DNA of 19,481 bases, from NCBI GenBank assembly GCA_964464385.1, contig CAYXFZ010000047.1, positions 1-19,481 of the forward strand. Direction: 5' to 3'. The translations under genes and the position numbers were made by a program. The stretch is from CAYXFZ01 sp964464385 (GTDB taxonomy: Bacteria > Planctomycetota > UBA1135). The stretch's first letter is position 1; each line of letters starts with the position of its first letter. Shown here in pieces: positions 1 through 6,884 of the stretch. The notes below the pieces were generated by a model. It was not told the origin of the DNA, did no database searches, and worked only from the letters and a program-made list of their open reading frames with translations.

Positions 1-99
1 CTTGGGTTTGCTGGCAAAGTCAGTGGCAAAGGAGCGGGGCCCTCGCGGCCATGTGTGGAGGCGGCCGACGGGGTGTTGGCTCGTGGTGGAATCGGTCAC
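1..99 (-). CDS. Partial unknown protein, N-terminus only
   Basis: A GTG codon at 99-97 overlaps the TGA stop of the EVE gene (GTGA overlap). From it an open frame of 33 codons runs off the left edge without a stop, beginning VTDSTTSQHPVGRLHTW. The 4-base overlap is the same arrangement seen between many gene pairs in this window, which is the main reason to think it is the next gene of a small operon with the EVE gene. I do not recognise the family. No clear Shine-Dalgarno sequence is visible, so translational coupling would be needed. It could be a chance open frame, since it is short and GC-rich. Confidence 0.4.
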   Translation of the reverse strand, partial: MTDSTTSQHPVGRLHTWPRGPRSFATDFASKPK

Positions 100-503
100 G
101 CTCTGGCCAAGGTCCGGATTCGTTGGAATTGAGCCGCCGTAAGGGGAATTACGGTGAGCCTGCCCTGACGGACCAGCGGGGAATCCGCAAAGGTGGAATC
201 TAGCTTTATGGTGGCCAAGGACACGGGGTTTCCAAGATGTTGGTCAAAGGCCAAGTCCACAGCAGACCAGTCGCCCTCGGTGGCACTGGGATCGGGATAG
301 GCCGAACTCGTGACCTTGGCCATGCCCACGGCAGCCCTTTCCTTACCGGTGTGGAAAATAATTGCGGTATCGCCGGGTTTCATTTGGCGCAGAAAATTTC
401 GGGCTTGGTAATTGCGTATGCCGTCCCAACAGGTGTTTCCGTCCTTTTCCAAATCGGAAATGGAGTATTTTTGGGGTTCTTCCTTGACCAGCCAGTGTGC
501 CAT
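96..503 (-). CDS. EVE domain-containing protein (Thy28-like)
   Basis: This 135-residue protein is a single EVE domain, a PUA-like fold related to thymocyte nuclear protein 1. The family is thought to bind modified nucleic-acid bases; its bacterial role is not settled. Family hallmarks are visible: the N-terminus MAHWLVKEEPQKYSI, then WDGIRNYQARNFLRQM around residues 26-41, and GDTAIIFHTG just after. The ATG at 503 is chosen because MxxWLVKxEP is the usual family start. The frame extends 18 codons upstream to 557, but those would overlap the divergent tryptophan dioxygenase gene. Length is normal for the family. It lies divergently to the tryptophan dioxygenase, with only 17 bases between the two start codons. 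Confidence 0.85.
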   Translation of the reverse strand: MAHWLVKEEPQKYSISDLEKDGNTCWDGIRNYQARNFLRQMKPGDTAIIFHTGKERAAVGMAKVTSSAYPDPSATEGDWSAVDLAFDQHLGNPVSLATIKLDSTFADSPLVRQGRLTVIPLTAAQFQRIRTLARA

Positions 504-504
504 G

Positions 505-512
505 AGGAGGGG
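505..512 (+). promoter_or_regulatory. Shine-Dalgarno that decides the TDO start
   Basis: AGGAGGGG ends 8 bases before the TTG at 521 but 17 bases before the in-frame ATG at 530. The spacing therefore favours initiation at TTG. The site lies immediately next to the start codon of the divergent EVE gene (501-503), so the promoter of the dioxygenase must lie inside the EVE coding sequence. Confidence 0.6.
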
Positions 513-520
513 ATTGTATC

Positions 521-1366
521 TTGCTCCCCATGCCCGACCGGGACGATCCCTTTCCACCGATTCGTTACGAGGAGTTGAACTACGGTTCCTACTTGAAGAT
601 TCCCGATCTCTTGAGTCTTCAGAGGCCCTTGTCGAACCCGGTGCACCCGGACGAACTGTTTTTCATCATCATTCATCAAAGCTTTGAACTTTGGTTTCGG
701 CTGAGTCTTCACGAAACCAATCGTTTGGTGGAACACCTGCGGGCCGGGGCGGTCAGCCGCGCGCTCAAGGTCGTCAAGCGCATGAATGCCATCGTTTTGG
801 CGATGTCCGATCAAATCCAACTGTTGTCCACCTTGACTCCGGCTGAATTCGCCGGATTCCGGGAACGCTTGGGTACCGGTTCCGGATTCCAATCCTTGCA
901 ATATCGAGAGTTGGAGTTTGCTTGGGGAATCCAGGATCAAAGGTTCCTCAAATTTTTTCAGTCCGAGCCCGAGTCCGTCGCGCGTCTCCAGGCGCGCTTG
1001 GATCACCCCTCCGTGCGCGTCGAGTTTTTTCGGGCCATGGATGCTGCGGGTTTTCCGGTTCCTGCGCCTGTGCTCGCCGGCGAAGTCTCGGGTGTGGATC
1101 CGGAGCTCATCCAAACCTTGAAAACCATCTATGAGAACGCCGAGGACAATTACCACTGGGTTCTTATGTGCGAAGCCATGTTGGATTTCGACACCTATTT
1201 TTCCAAATTTCGCGCTGTGCACATTCTCATGGTCAGTCGTACCATCGGGGGCCAAAAGGGTACCGGAGGTTCTTCCGGCAAGGCCTTTTTGGAGTCCCGG
1301 CTTCCATTGCGCTTCATCCCCGAATTGTGGGAGGTCCGCAACGCCATCTTCGAACCCGAAACCTGA
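521..1366 (+). CDS. kynA: Tryptophan 2,3-dioxygenase
   Basis: This haem enzyme inserts O2 across the indole ring of L-tryptophan to give N-formylkynurenine, the entry step of the kynurenine pathway, in the cytoplasm. The 281-residue protein matches the bacterial family length. It shows FFIIIHQSFELWF (substrate-site His about residue 52), LLSTLTPAEFAGFRERLG, SGFQSLQYRELE, and the C-terminal VHILMVSRTIGGQKGTGGSSG with the proximal haem His about residue 234. The start is taken as TTG 521 because of a strong AGGAGGGG; ATG 530 is the alternative. An SDR gene follows 8 bases after the stop, so the two are probably cotranscribed. Kynurenine formamidase lies about 9 kb away on the same strand, in the amn-like operon. 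Confidence 0.95.
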   Translation: MLPMPDRDDPFPPIRYEELNYGSYLKIPDLLSLQRPLSNPVHPDELFFIIIHQSFELWFRLSLHETNRLVEHLRAGAVSRALKVVKRMNAIVLAMSDQIQLLSTLTPAEFAGFRERLGTGSGFQSLQYRELEFAWGIQDQRFLKFFQSEPESVARLQARLDHPSVRVEFFRAMDAAGFPVPAPVLAGEVSGVDPELIQTLKTIYENAEDNYHWVLMCEAMLDFDTYFSKFRAVHILMVSRTIGGQKGTGGSSGKAFLESRLPLRFIPELWEVRNAIFEPET

Positions 1367-1374
1367 GCATCTTC

Positions 1375-2130
1375 ATGGCTGATTCGCAACATTCCTTGGC
1401 CGGTCGCGTGGCATTGGTGTGTGGCGCGAGTGCGGGTATCGGGCTCTGTACCGCCGCCGCTCTGCGCGCTCGTGGTGCCACGGTTTGGGGCCTGGCCCGC
1501 CGCGAAGAGGCGCTCGCCGCCGCCGATTTAGATGGCTTTGTGGTCGCGGACCTCGAGGACTTGGATGCTCTTGTCGGCAAATTGGAGGGCATGCCCCGGG
1601 TCACCATCCTGATCAACAACAGTGGCGGTCCGCCAGCAGGCCCCATCTTGGAAGCCGACGCCTTTGATTTCGGCGTGGCGTTTCGCCGTCACGTCATGGC
1701 GGCCCAAGTACTTTTGCGCAAGTTTTTACCCGACATGCAGGCAGAAGGTTGGGGACGCATCGTGAACGTTATCAGCACCTCGGTTCGCGAACCCATTCCA
1801 AACCTGGGAGTATCCAATACGGTGCGCGGCGCCATGGCCTCTTGGGCCAAGAGCGTCGCCAAGGAACTGCCGCCGGGCCTGACCATCAACAGTGTTTTGC
1901 CGGGATTCACGGACACCGAGCGCTTGGCCTCTTTGGCGGAAAGCGTCGCCGAGGGCCGTGGCACGACCCCTGAGGAGGTGCGGGAGGAATGGCTAGCCGG
2001 CGTCCCGGAAGGGCGCTTGATCCTGCCGCAAGAAACTGCCGAAGCCATCGCCTTTCTCTGTTCCCCCGCAGCCAGTGGCATTCGTGGTCAAGCTTTGGCG
2101 GTGGACGGTGGTCGCCTGTCGGCGATTTGA
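1375..2130 (+). CDS. Atypical short-chain dehydrogenase/reductase
   Basis: A 251-residue SDR with a Rossmann fold. The cofactor motif is seen as ASAGIG (about residues 19-24, variant of TGxxxGIG) and the structural NNSGG about residues 81-85 replaces NNAG. The usual catalytic YxxxK is missing: the helix reads GVSNTVRGAMASWAKS, so Tyr becomes Ser-Asn and the Lys position is Arg. This SNxxR pattern is known in a divergent FabG-like SDR subgroup of unclear chemistry. The C-terminus SGIRGQALAVDGGRL is typical of the superfamily. It follows the tryptophan dioxygenase by 8 bases, which suggests a role in the same pathway; the substrate is unknown. The stop directly abuts the stop of the convergent selenoprotein gene. 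Confidence 0.85.
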   Translation: MADSQHSLAGRVALVCGASAGIGLCTAAALRARGATVWGLARREEALAAADLDGFVVADLEDLDALVGKLEGMPRVTILINNSGGPPAGPILEADAFDFGVAFRRHVMAAQVLLRKFLPDMQAEGWGRIVNVISTSVREPIPNLGVSNTVRGAMASWAKSVAKELPPGLTINSVLPGFTDTERLASLAESVAEGRGTTPEEVREEWLAGVPEGRLILPQETAEAIAFLCSPAASGIRGQALAVDGGRLSAI

Positions 2131-3108
2131 TCAGGATTCGCCGGCTTCTTTGCCGATGGTCTCCACTGCATATTGGTGGAGCTCTGCCGCGATTACGGCC
2201 AGTTCATTGTCGGTGATGGCCTTTCGCGTGGTTCGGATGCATTCCATGAAATGGGCCCGTTCCACTTGGGTCATAGGACAGCCCACATTCCCTTCGGGTC
2301 CATCGGCGGTGGCCAGGATGGCCGCCTCTCTACGATGGAAGGCTGGCCGCTTCTTTCCTTCCGGGGCCGGAGGTGCAGGAATCAGGATGGGCTGGCTGGC
2401 GTCCAGCAGGACAAACCAAGGAATGCCGTTGTCCTTGCCAGCGCGAAGTCCAGAAGCCAGGTCCTTGCCCCCCGTCATGCGATCTTGATCCACCTTGACC
2501 AAGACAAAATCCTTTGCCAAAATTTCGGCGACCGCCGGGCGTGCGAGGAAGACCTCGAATGTGTGGCACCAGCCTCACCAAGGCGCGCCCAAGTGGACGA
2601 ATAATTGTTTTTTGGTGCGCACGGCCTCAAGGCGGGCTTCTTCTAAAACTTTTAGAGCAACTTGGGGTTTGGTTTGGTTTTTTTTGAGAAAAGTGGAGAG
2701 CACCTTGGCCGAAGGGCCGGGTTCCTCCCCATACAGTGCCGCCCCGCCCACGGAATCCAGTTTCTTTCCTTGGGCATCCAGGACAACCCAATAGGGGGTG
2801 CCGACCGTTTCCAAATCGGGTGCCCAACGCAAGGCGAGAGAAATGTTTTGATCCATCTTGCCAAGCTCGACCCGCACGACGGCGTATTCATAATCCAACA
2901 GTTTCCAAATTTTTCTTTTTCGCTGGAGCTTTTCCAAAGCAAGACAGTCGGGGCACCATTCGGATTCCAGTCGTAGCAACACCCGCTTGTGATCCCGATC
3001 CGCTTTCAACAGAGCCGCTTGAATTTCCTGATCTGGAGAAAGAGGATCCTCTTGCTCAGGAAGCAACAGGGCAAAGTTCAAGAATGGTGTTAGTAGAGTG
3101 GCAAGCAT
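2131..3108 (-). CDS. Two-domain thioredoxin-like selenoprotein (in-frame TGA)
   Basis: The frame opens at ATG 3108 and reads through a TGA at 2577-2575 to the stop at 2131, giving 325 residues. The first part, with a hydrophobic N-terminus that may be a signal peptide, holds a thioredoxin-like domain with SEWCPDC (Cys 52 and 55) and a cis-Pro in VGTPYWVV near residue 105. The second holds VHLGAPW-U-GWCHTFEVF, where the TGA (residue 178) stands at the first Cys of the familiar APWCGWCH motif, then VKVDQDR and a cis-Pro in NGIPWFVLL near residue 230. Homology on both sides of the TGA stays in one frame. A hairpin follows the TGA. It probably acts as a thiol/selenol redox protein in the envelope. 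The SGNH gene lies 46 bases upstream. A point mutation from TGC/TGT is the main alternative; gene callers would report two fragments. Confidence 0.85.
2544..2557 (-). promoter_or_regulatory. bSECIS-like hairpin downstream of the TGA
   Basis: In the mRNA, CGAGG-UCUU-CCUCG forms a 5-bp stem with its loop 23-26 bases after the UGA at 2577-2575. The segment contains AGGUCU, the same hexamer as the apical loop of the E. coli fdhF SECIS, and at nearly the same distance from the UGA. Bacterial SECIS elements lie inside the coding region just after the UGA, so the position fits. The pairing is by eye; no folding energy was computed. Confidence 0.55.
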
Positions 3109-3154
3109 GCTCTCAGCTTAGCGGCTACACCAATCCACTGGCCCTGGGATAAAT

Positions 3155-3913
3155 TCAGTTTTCCTCACTCAAGCAGGCAGCCGCGATGGGCTTGAGTGCA
3201 TTGGCCCAAGCGCGATAACCCAAGGAGGAGAGGTGAATTCCATCGTCCGCCATGAACTCTGCAACGACCTCGTTGCTGGAAGTCAGCAAGAAAGAATCAA
3301 AGTCCACAAAGTGCACGCCTTCCTGTTCTTGTGCCCAGTTACGGCAAGCAGCGTTGACGGCCCCACCTTTTCGCCGCTCCGGGGAGCCGGTTACGAATCC
3401 ACGAGGAGGAAGACCGCAAAGGGCGACGTGGGGAGACGAGGGCAGAGCGCGAATGTTCTCCACGAGCCGAAAAAGGCCACTGGAAATCTCTGAGGAAGAA
3501 TTCAAGGGCAGATTGTTGGTGCCGGCTAGCAAGACCACCAGCTTGGGCTGGATGCCATCAAAGGTGCCGTGCTCCATCCGCCAAAGAAGATTCTCGATGC
3601 GATCGCCAGAAATCCCAAAGTTGGCGACACGCCACTGCCCGAAGGCGTGATCCCAAGTCGAGGTGGCCGAAGCGGCCACGAAGCGACCGGCTCCACCGAG
3701 GGCTTGGGTGATGGAATCTCCGAAGAACACCAAATCCACCCCTTCTTCCCGGCCCAATCGGAGGCAGTCTTCGTGTTGGGAGAGCCAAGGGCGTCCGTCA
3801 TCCCAACCAGCCGCCGCAGCACGAGTTTCCCCGCTTGGTCGGGGGATCCAGGTGCGAGGACCTGCACAGGAGAGGAGAATCAGGAAAACGAGGGGAATGG
3901 AACGGAGGGGCAT
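3155..3913 (-). CDS. SGNH/GDSL-type hydrolase, lipoprotein
   Basis: A 252-residue esterase-like protein of the SGNH family (platelet-activating-factor acetylhydrolase-like group). The N-terminus MPLRSIPLVFLILLSCAG is a lipoprotein signal with Cys 16 as the lipidated residue, so it is exported and membrane anchored. Block I is LVFFGDSITQ (nucleophile Ser 67), block II NFGISGDRIENLLWRM, block III VLLAGTNNL, and block V DDGIHLSSLGY carries the catalytic Asp and His. All four blocks are intact, so it is probably active; the ester substrate cannot be told. It lies 47 bases from the divergent luciferase-like gene and 46 bases upstream of the selenoprotein gene on the same strand. Confidence 0.9.
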   Translation of the reverse strand: MPLRSIPLVFLILLSCAGPRTWIPRPSGETRAAAAGWDDGRPWLSQHEDCLRLGREEGVDLVFFGDSITQALGGAGRFVAASATSTWDHAFGQWRVANFGISGDRIENLLWRMEHGTFDGIQPKLVVLLAGTNNLPLNSSSEISSGLFRLVENIRALPSSPHVALCGLPPRGFVTGSPERRKGGAVNAACRNWAQEQEGVHFVDFDSFLLTSSNEVVAEFMADDGIHLSSLGYRAWANALKPIAAACLSEEN

Positions 3914-3934
3914 TCTTCTACTTTAGCCAAAAGA

Positions 3935-3952
3935 GGGATGCGTTAGCATCCC
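3935..3952. repeat. Perfect inverted repeat between divergent genes
   Basis: GGGATGC-GTTA-GCATCCC has perfect 7-bp arms around a 4-base centre. It lies in the 47-base gap between the SGNH gene (start 3913, minus) and the luciferase-like gene (start 3961, plus), ending 8 bases before the latter's ATG. It could be an operator for a dimeric regulator such as the MerR-like protein encoded at 5246, or an mRNA hairpin at the ribosome binding site. No strong Shine-Dalgarno is seen between it and the ATG. Confidence 0.5.
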
Positions 3953-3960
3953 CGAACGGA

Positions 3961-5184
3961 ATGAAATTCGACGTCTTCTTCTCGATCAGTCAAACACCTG
4001 CGGATGGCCAATTCCCCTCAGAGGCGGAAATGTTCGGCAATTTTTTCCGACAAGTTTGCGCAGCGGATGCCCTGGGCTATGAGACGACTTGGATTGCGGA
4101 GTCCCATCTTTCTACCGAGGTCCAAAAGTCTCATACCCGGCCCGTGATCCCTCACTTTCAGGGGGAGGTTGGACTCAATACGGACATTTTCCAATTGGCT
4201 CATCAAATCTTTGCCCGCACCCGGCAAATTGAGGTCGGGGCGGCCGTGGCCAATATCCTGTGCAATGGCGGGCCCATTGCTGCGGCGGAACGGGTGGCCG
4301 CCTTCGCATCTCTTCATGGATTGGATCCTGACGAACATCGTCGTTTGCATTTTGGATTTGCTGCGGGTCGATTCGATTTCATGAACCGGGCCTACGGAAT
4401 CCAGGCGCGAGACCCGGTGGAAGAAGCGGCTTGGCTCGCTCTCAAGGGACAGATTTTTCGGGAAGCTGCCCTCTGTTTCGTGCGGCTACTTCGAGGAGAC
4501 ACCCTTTGTGCGGAGGATCTCCCGGAACCCGAACTCAACCGGGATTCTTTCCGATCCGAGGAGGATTGGCAAAGGGTTCGGCAAGCTTGGCGGGATCAAC
4601 ATGGCGAGGAGGCCGAGGACACCCTCCGGTTTGCTCGCCGCCAGACCTTCGAGTCACTCAAGGTCATTCCTCAGGACTGGCGTCGGGATTTGGTCGTTCC
4701 CGTGGTCGGTTCGCACGACCCAGCCCTGCAAGAGGAACTCAACCAAATTTTGCCCGTGCAAGTGTTCAACCTCTCGATCACTTTGCCAGAGGTGATCGAG
4801 GCCACACACGCTCGGATGACCCAGGTATATCACCCCGATGGGGGAGATTGGCAGAGAGAATGCATGCCCCGAACCGTGATGGTTTTTGTGGACGAACAAG
4901 AAGCCTTGGCCCACCAGCGGGCAGAGCAGGCCCTTTCCGAATATTGGCGGGCCCTCGAGGGAACCTTGGACCCCGCCAAGGTTGCGGCTGCCTCCGAAAA
5001 TGCCCTGATCGGCACCCCGGCCCAAATTGCCGAACAAGTTTCCTATCGTTTTCATCCCGAAGACCGCCTCATGCTGTGGTTTGATTTTCACGACCATGAT
5101 TGCGATCGAGTCATTCGAGGCCTGGAGGCCTTCGCCAACCAAGTTGTTCCTGCTTTGCCTGGCCCGGAAATCAAGTTTTCCTAG
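3961..5184 (+). CDS. LLM-class (luciferase-like) flavin-dependent monooxygenase
   Basis: A 407-residue protein of the bacterial luciferase-like monooxygenase superfamily, an FMN-using TIM barrel. The N-terminus MKFDVFFS is a typical first strand; ADALGYETTWIAESHLS (about residues 36-52) matches the conserved ALGYxxxWxxEHH region; and IEVGAAVANILCNGGPIAAAERVAAFASL matches the barrel core. LHFGFAAGRFDF is the usual GxGRG-like segment. ATG 3961 is chosen because it begins the family's first strand; the frame is open further upstream to 3835 but without similarity. The family oxidises varied small molecules. Position at the head of the aminophenol/kynurenine gene set makes an aromatic hydroxylation plausible, but nothing in the sequence names the substrate. 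Confidence 0.85.
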   Translation: MKFDVFFSISQTPADGQFPSEAEMFGNFFRQVCAADALGYETTWIAESHLSTEVQKSHTRPVIPHFQGEVGLNTDIFQLAHQIFARTRQIEVGAAVANILCNGGPIAAAERVAAFASLHGLDPDEHRRLHFGFAAGRFDFMNRAYGIQARDPVEEAAWLALKGQIFREAALCFVRLLRGDTLCAEDLPEPELNRDSFRSEEDWQRVRQAWRDQHGEEAEDTLRFARRQTFESLKVIPQDWRRDLVVPVVGSHDPALQEELNQILPVQVFNLSITLPEVIEATHARMTQVYHPDGGDWQRECMPRTVMVFVDEQEALAHQRAEQALSEYWRALEGTLDPAKVAAASENALIGTPAQIAEQVSYRFHPEDRLMLWFDFHDHDCDRVIRGLEAFANQVVPALPGPEIKFS

Positions 5185-5245
5185 GAAATTTCAATTAGGT
5201 TGAGGGGACTTGCATTTTGTGGGCCCGATTTGCGACCATTCCGAC

Positions 5246-5755
5246 ATGGCAAAAAGGGAATTCCGTTCCATTGCTTCGCTCGCTCAGGAGGTGGGGATTC
5301 CCCCCCGCACCCTCCGGTCTTGGGTGGAGAAGAAACTCATCCCTGCTCCCGCCCACCGGGGGCGAGGTGCTTGTTATGGAGAGGGGCACTTGGATCGGGC
5401 CCGATTTTTGGTGAGATTGCGTCGGGCCGGCCATTCCCTGGACCAGGCCTCGGCCTGGCTGCAGGATCTTCCGCACGATCAAATTGCCCGCATGGCCTCG
5501 GGGTCCGAATCTTTTCCTGATTCCGCTCAACCTGGGGTTTCTGGCCCCTCCGTGGTGGGTTTGGAGGCCGCGGCCGCCTCCCTTCAAATGGCCCTGGGCA
5601 ATGCCGGTGGTCGGGCCGGTTCTGCCGAATGGTGGGTCACCGTTCCGGTGGTGGATGGTTTTGAAATCAGGGCTCGGGTCTCGCAGGGTGCCCAGCAAGC
5701 TGCCCTCGAGGAGATCGGCGATCTCTTGGCCCATCTTTTGCGCCCACCTCTATAG
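5246..5755 (+). CDS. MerR-like transcriptional regulator
   Basis: A 169-residue protein with an N-terminal MerR-type winged helix: FRSIASLAQEVGIPPRTLRSWVEKKLIP (about residues 6-33) is the HTH. GACYGEGHLDRARFLVRLRRAGHSLDQASAWL (about 41-72) fits the wing and second helix pair. The C-terminal half is low in recognised motifs and has no Cys-rich metal site, so it is unlikely to be a metal sensor. A long TTG-started form from 5210 is possible, but its GAGGGG would be only 2 bases from the codon; ATG 5246 fits the domain start better. It sits 61 bases after the monooxygenase and 22 bases before the asparaginase-like gene, so it is a candidate regulator of this catabolic set. Confidence 0.75.
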   Translation: MAKREFRSIASLAQEVGIPPRTLRSWVEKKLIPAPAHRGRGACYGEGHLDRARFLVRLRRAGHSLDQASAWLQDLPHDQIARMASGSESFPDSAQPGVSGPSVVGLEAAAASLQMALGNAGGRAGSAEWWVTVPVVDGFEIRARVSQGAQQAALEEIGDLLAHLLRPPL

Positions 5756-5777
5756 ACGCCCCCGTATTCTGCCGCCG

Positions 5778-6884
5778 ATGCCAGATACCACGGATGCTCG
5801 AGGCCCGCGGGCAGGTTTGTATCCGTCCAGCCCCCTGGGCGAGTCCATTCCGGGTCTGTCCACGGGCCGTGAGGTGGAATGGGAACCCTTGGTGGATTAT
5901 CGCCGAGCTGGTGTCTCCGAAACCACGATTCATGGGGCCGTAGCTTGGGCCAGTGGCGGCGAGATCCTGCATTCTTTCGGCGGCAATGTGCTCTGCTATG
6001 GGAGATCCATGATGAAGCCGCACATGATGCAGGTCTTTGCCAAGGAGTTGGATCCCCTGAGCTGGGTTCAAAAGGCCATCGCCGTAGCCAGCCATAACGG
6101 CGATGCCCAACACTTGGCCGCCGCCCAATCTATTTTGCCTGAGGCCGAACATGGCTTCATGCAGACCCCGCTGGACGTTCCCTTGATTCAATTTGGTCGG
6201 CAGGTGCGCCGGCCGCGCCGCTGGTTTCATTGTTGTTCGGGAGAACACGCCGCAATCCTGGCAGGTTGCAAGGCCAAGGGTTGGGAAATGTCCGGCTACA
6301 TGCTGCCCGGCCACCCTTTCTTCGCCGCGTATTTGCAACAGTTGCGCCGTGACCTCAGCGAAGATTGGAATCCCTTGCGCGTGGCCCGAGATGGATGTGG
6401 TTTGCCGACCGTTTCCAACACGGTGAAAGAATTGGCATTGCTCTACGCAGGGCTGGCCGCCCGCCGGGGCGAAGACTGGATATGGCCGGCCATGATTCGC
6501 AATCCGGATTTGGTGGGTGGCTTCAATCGCTTGGATTCCACCGTGCTCAAGGTGGGTGGTGGCCAGGTTCTATGCAAGGAGGGAGCGGATGGTCTCGTTG
6601 GTCTTTCTCTTGTCCACTCGGATTACCCCGCCGGTTTGGGCATCGTGATCAAAATTGCCCACGGCTGGAATTCGCAAGCAACTTGGTACATCGCCCGTGG
6701 GATTTTGGGTTCGCTAGGTATTGAACTGCGGAACCCCTACGGGTTGCATCGCCAAAAGGCCTTTCTGGTACCTGGGGTGGTTCCTCCGGATCGGTTGACG
6801 GGTTTGGAGGCCACGCCCACTTGGGATGATTGGGATCCGGACCGGGATTCTTACGAGTACGATTGGCAGGAGTATTTGCCATGA
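5778..6884 (+). CDS. Asparaginase II (Rhizobium-type) family protein
   Basis: A 368-residue protein of the Rhizobium etli-type asparaginase family, a serine beta-lactamase-like fold distinct from the classical E. coli asparaginases. Family motifs are in order: GRSMMKP (Ser 77, Lys 80), VASHNGDAQH (Ser 105), CCSGEHAAIL (Cys 153), GHPFFAAYLQQL, DGCGLPTVSNTVKELALLYAGLA, and CKEGADGLVG with the second catalytic Lys. In most homologues the fourth residue of the CSGKHAG motif is Lys, a zinc-site residue; here it is Glu 156. There is also an unusual N-terminal stretch of about 30 residues. The stop overlaps the dehydrogenase start (ATGA). Tight coupling to aminomuconate genes suggests an amide or amine substrate from that route rather than asparagine, but this is inference. 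Confidence 0.8.
   Translation: MPDTTDARGPRAGLYPSSPLGESIPGLSTGREVEWEPLVDYRRAGVSETTIHGAVAWASGGEILHSFGGNVLCYGRSMMKPHMMQVFAKELDPLSWVQKAIAVASHNGDAQHLAAAQSILPEAEHGFMQTPLDVPLIQFGRQVRRPRRWFHCCSGEHAAILAGCKAKGWEMSGYMLPGHPFFAAYLQQLRRDLSEDWNPLRVARDGCGLPTVSNTVKELALLYAGLAARRGEDWIWPAMIRNPDLVGGFNRLDSTVLKVGGGQVLCKEGADGLVGLSLVHSDYPAGLGIVIKIAHGWNSQATWYIARGILGSLGIELRNPYGLHRQKAFLVPGVVPPDRLTGLEATPTWDDWDPDRDSYEYDWQEYLP

Noticed and set aside
380..1255. Long minus-strand open frame opposite the tryptophan dioxygenase
   Set aside because: It matches no motif and is the antisense shadow of a strongly recognised gene.
2575..2577. TGA as a nonsense mutation, sequencing error or reassigned Trp/Gly codon
   Set aside because: The TGA sits precisely at an active-site Cys position, the same thing happens in a second gene, and other genes in the window end normally at TGA.
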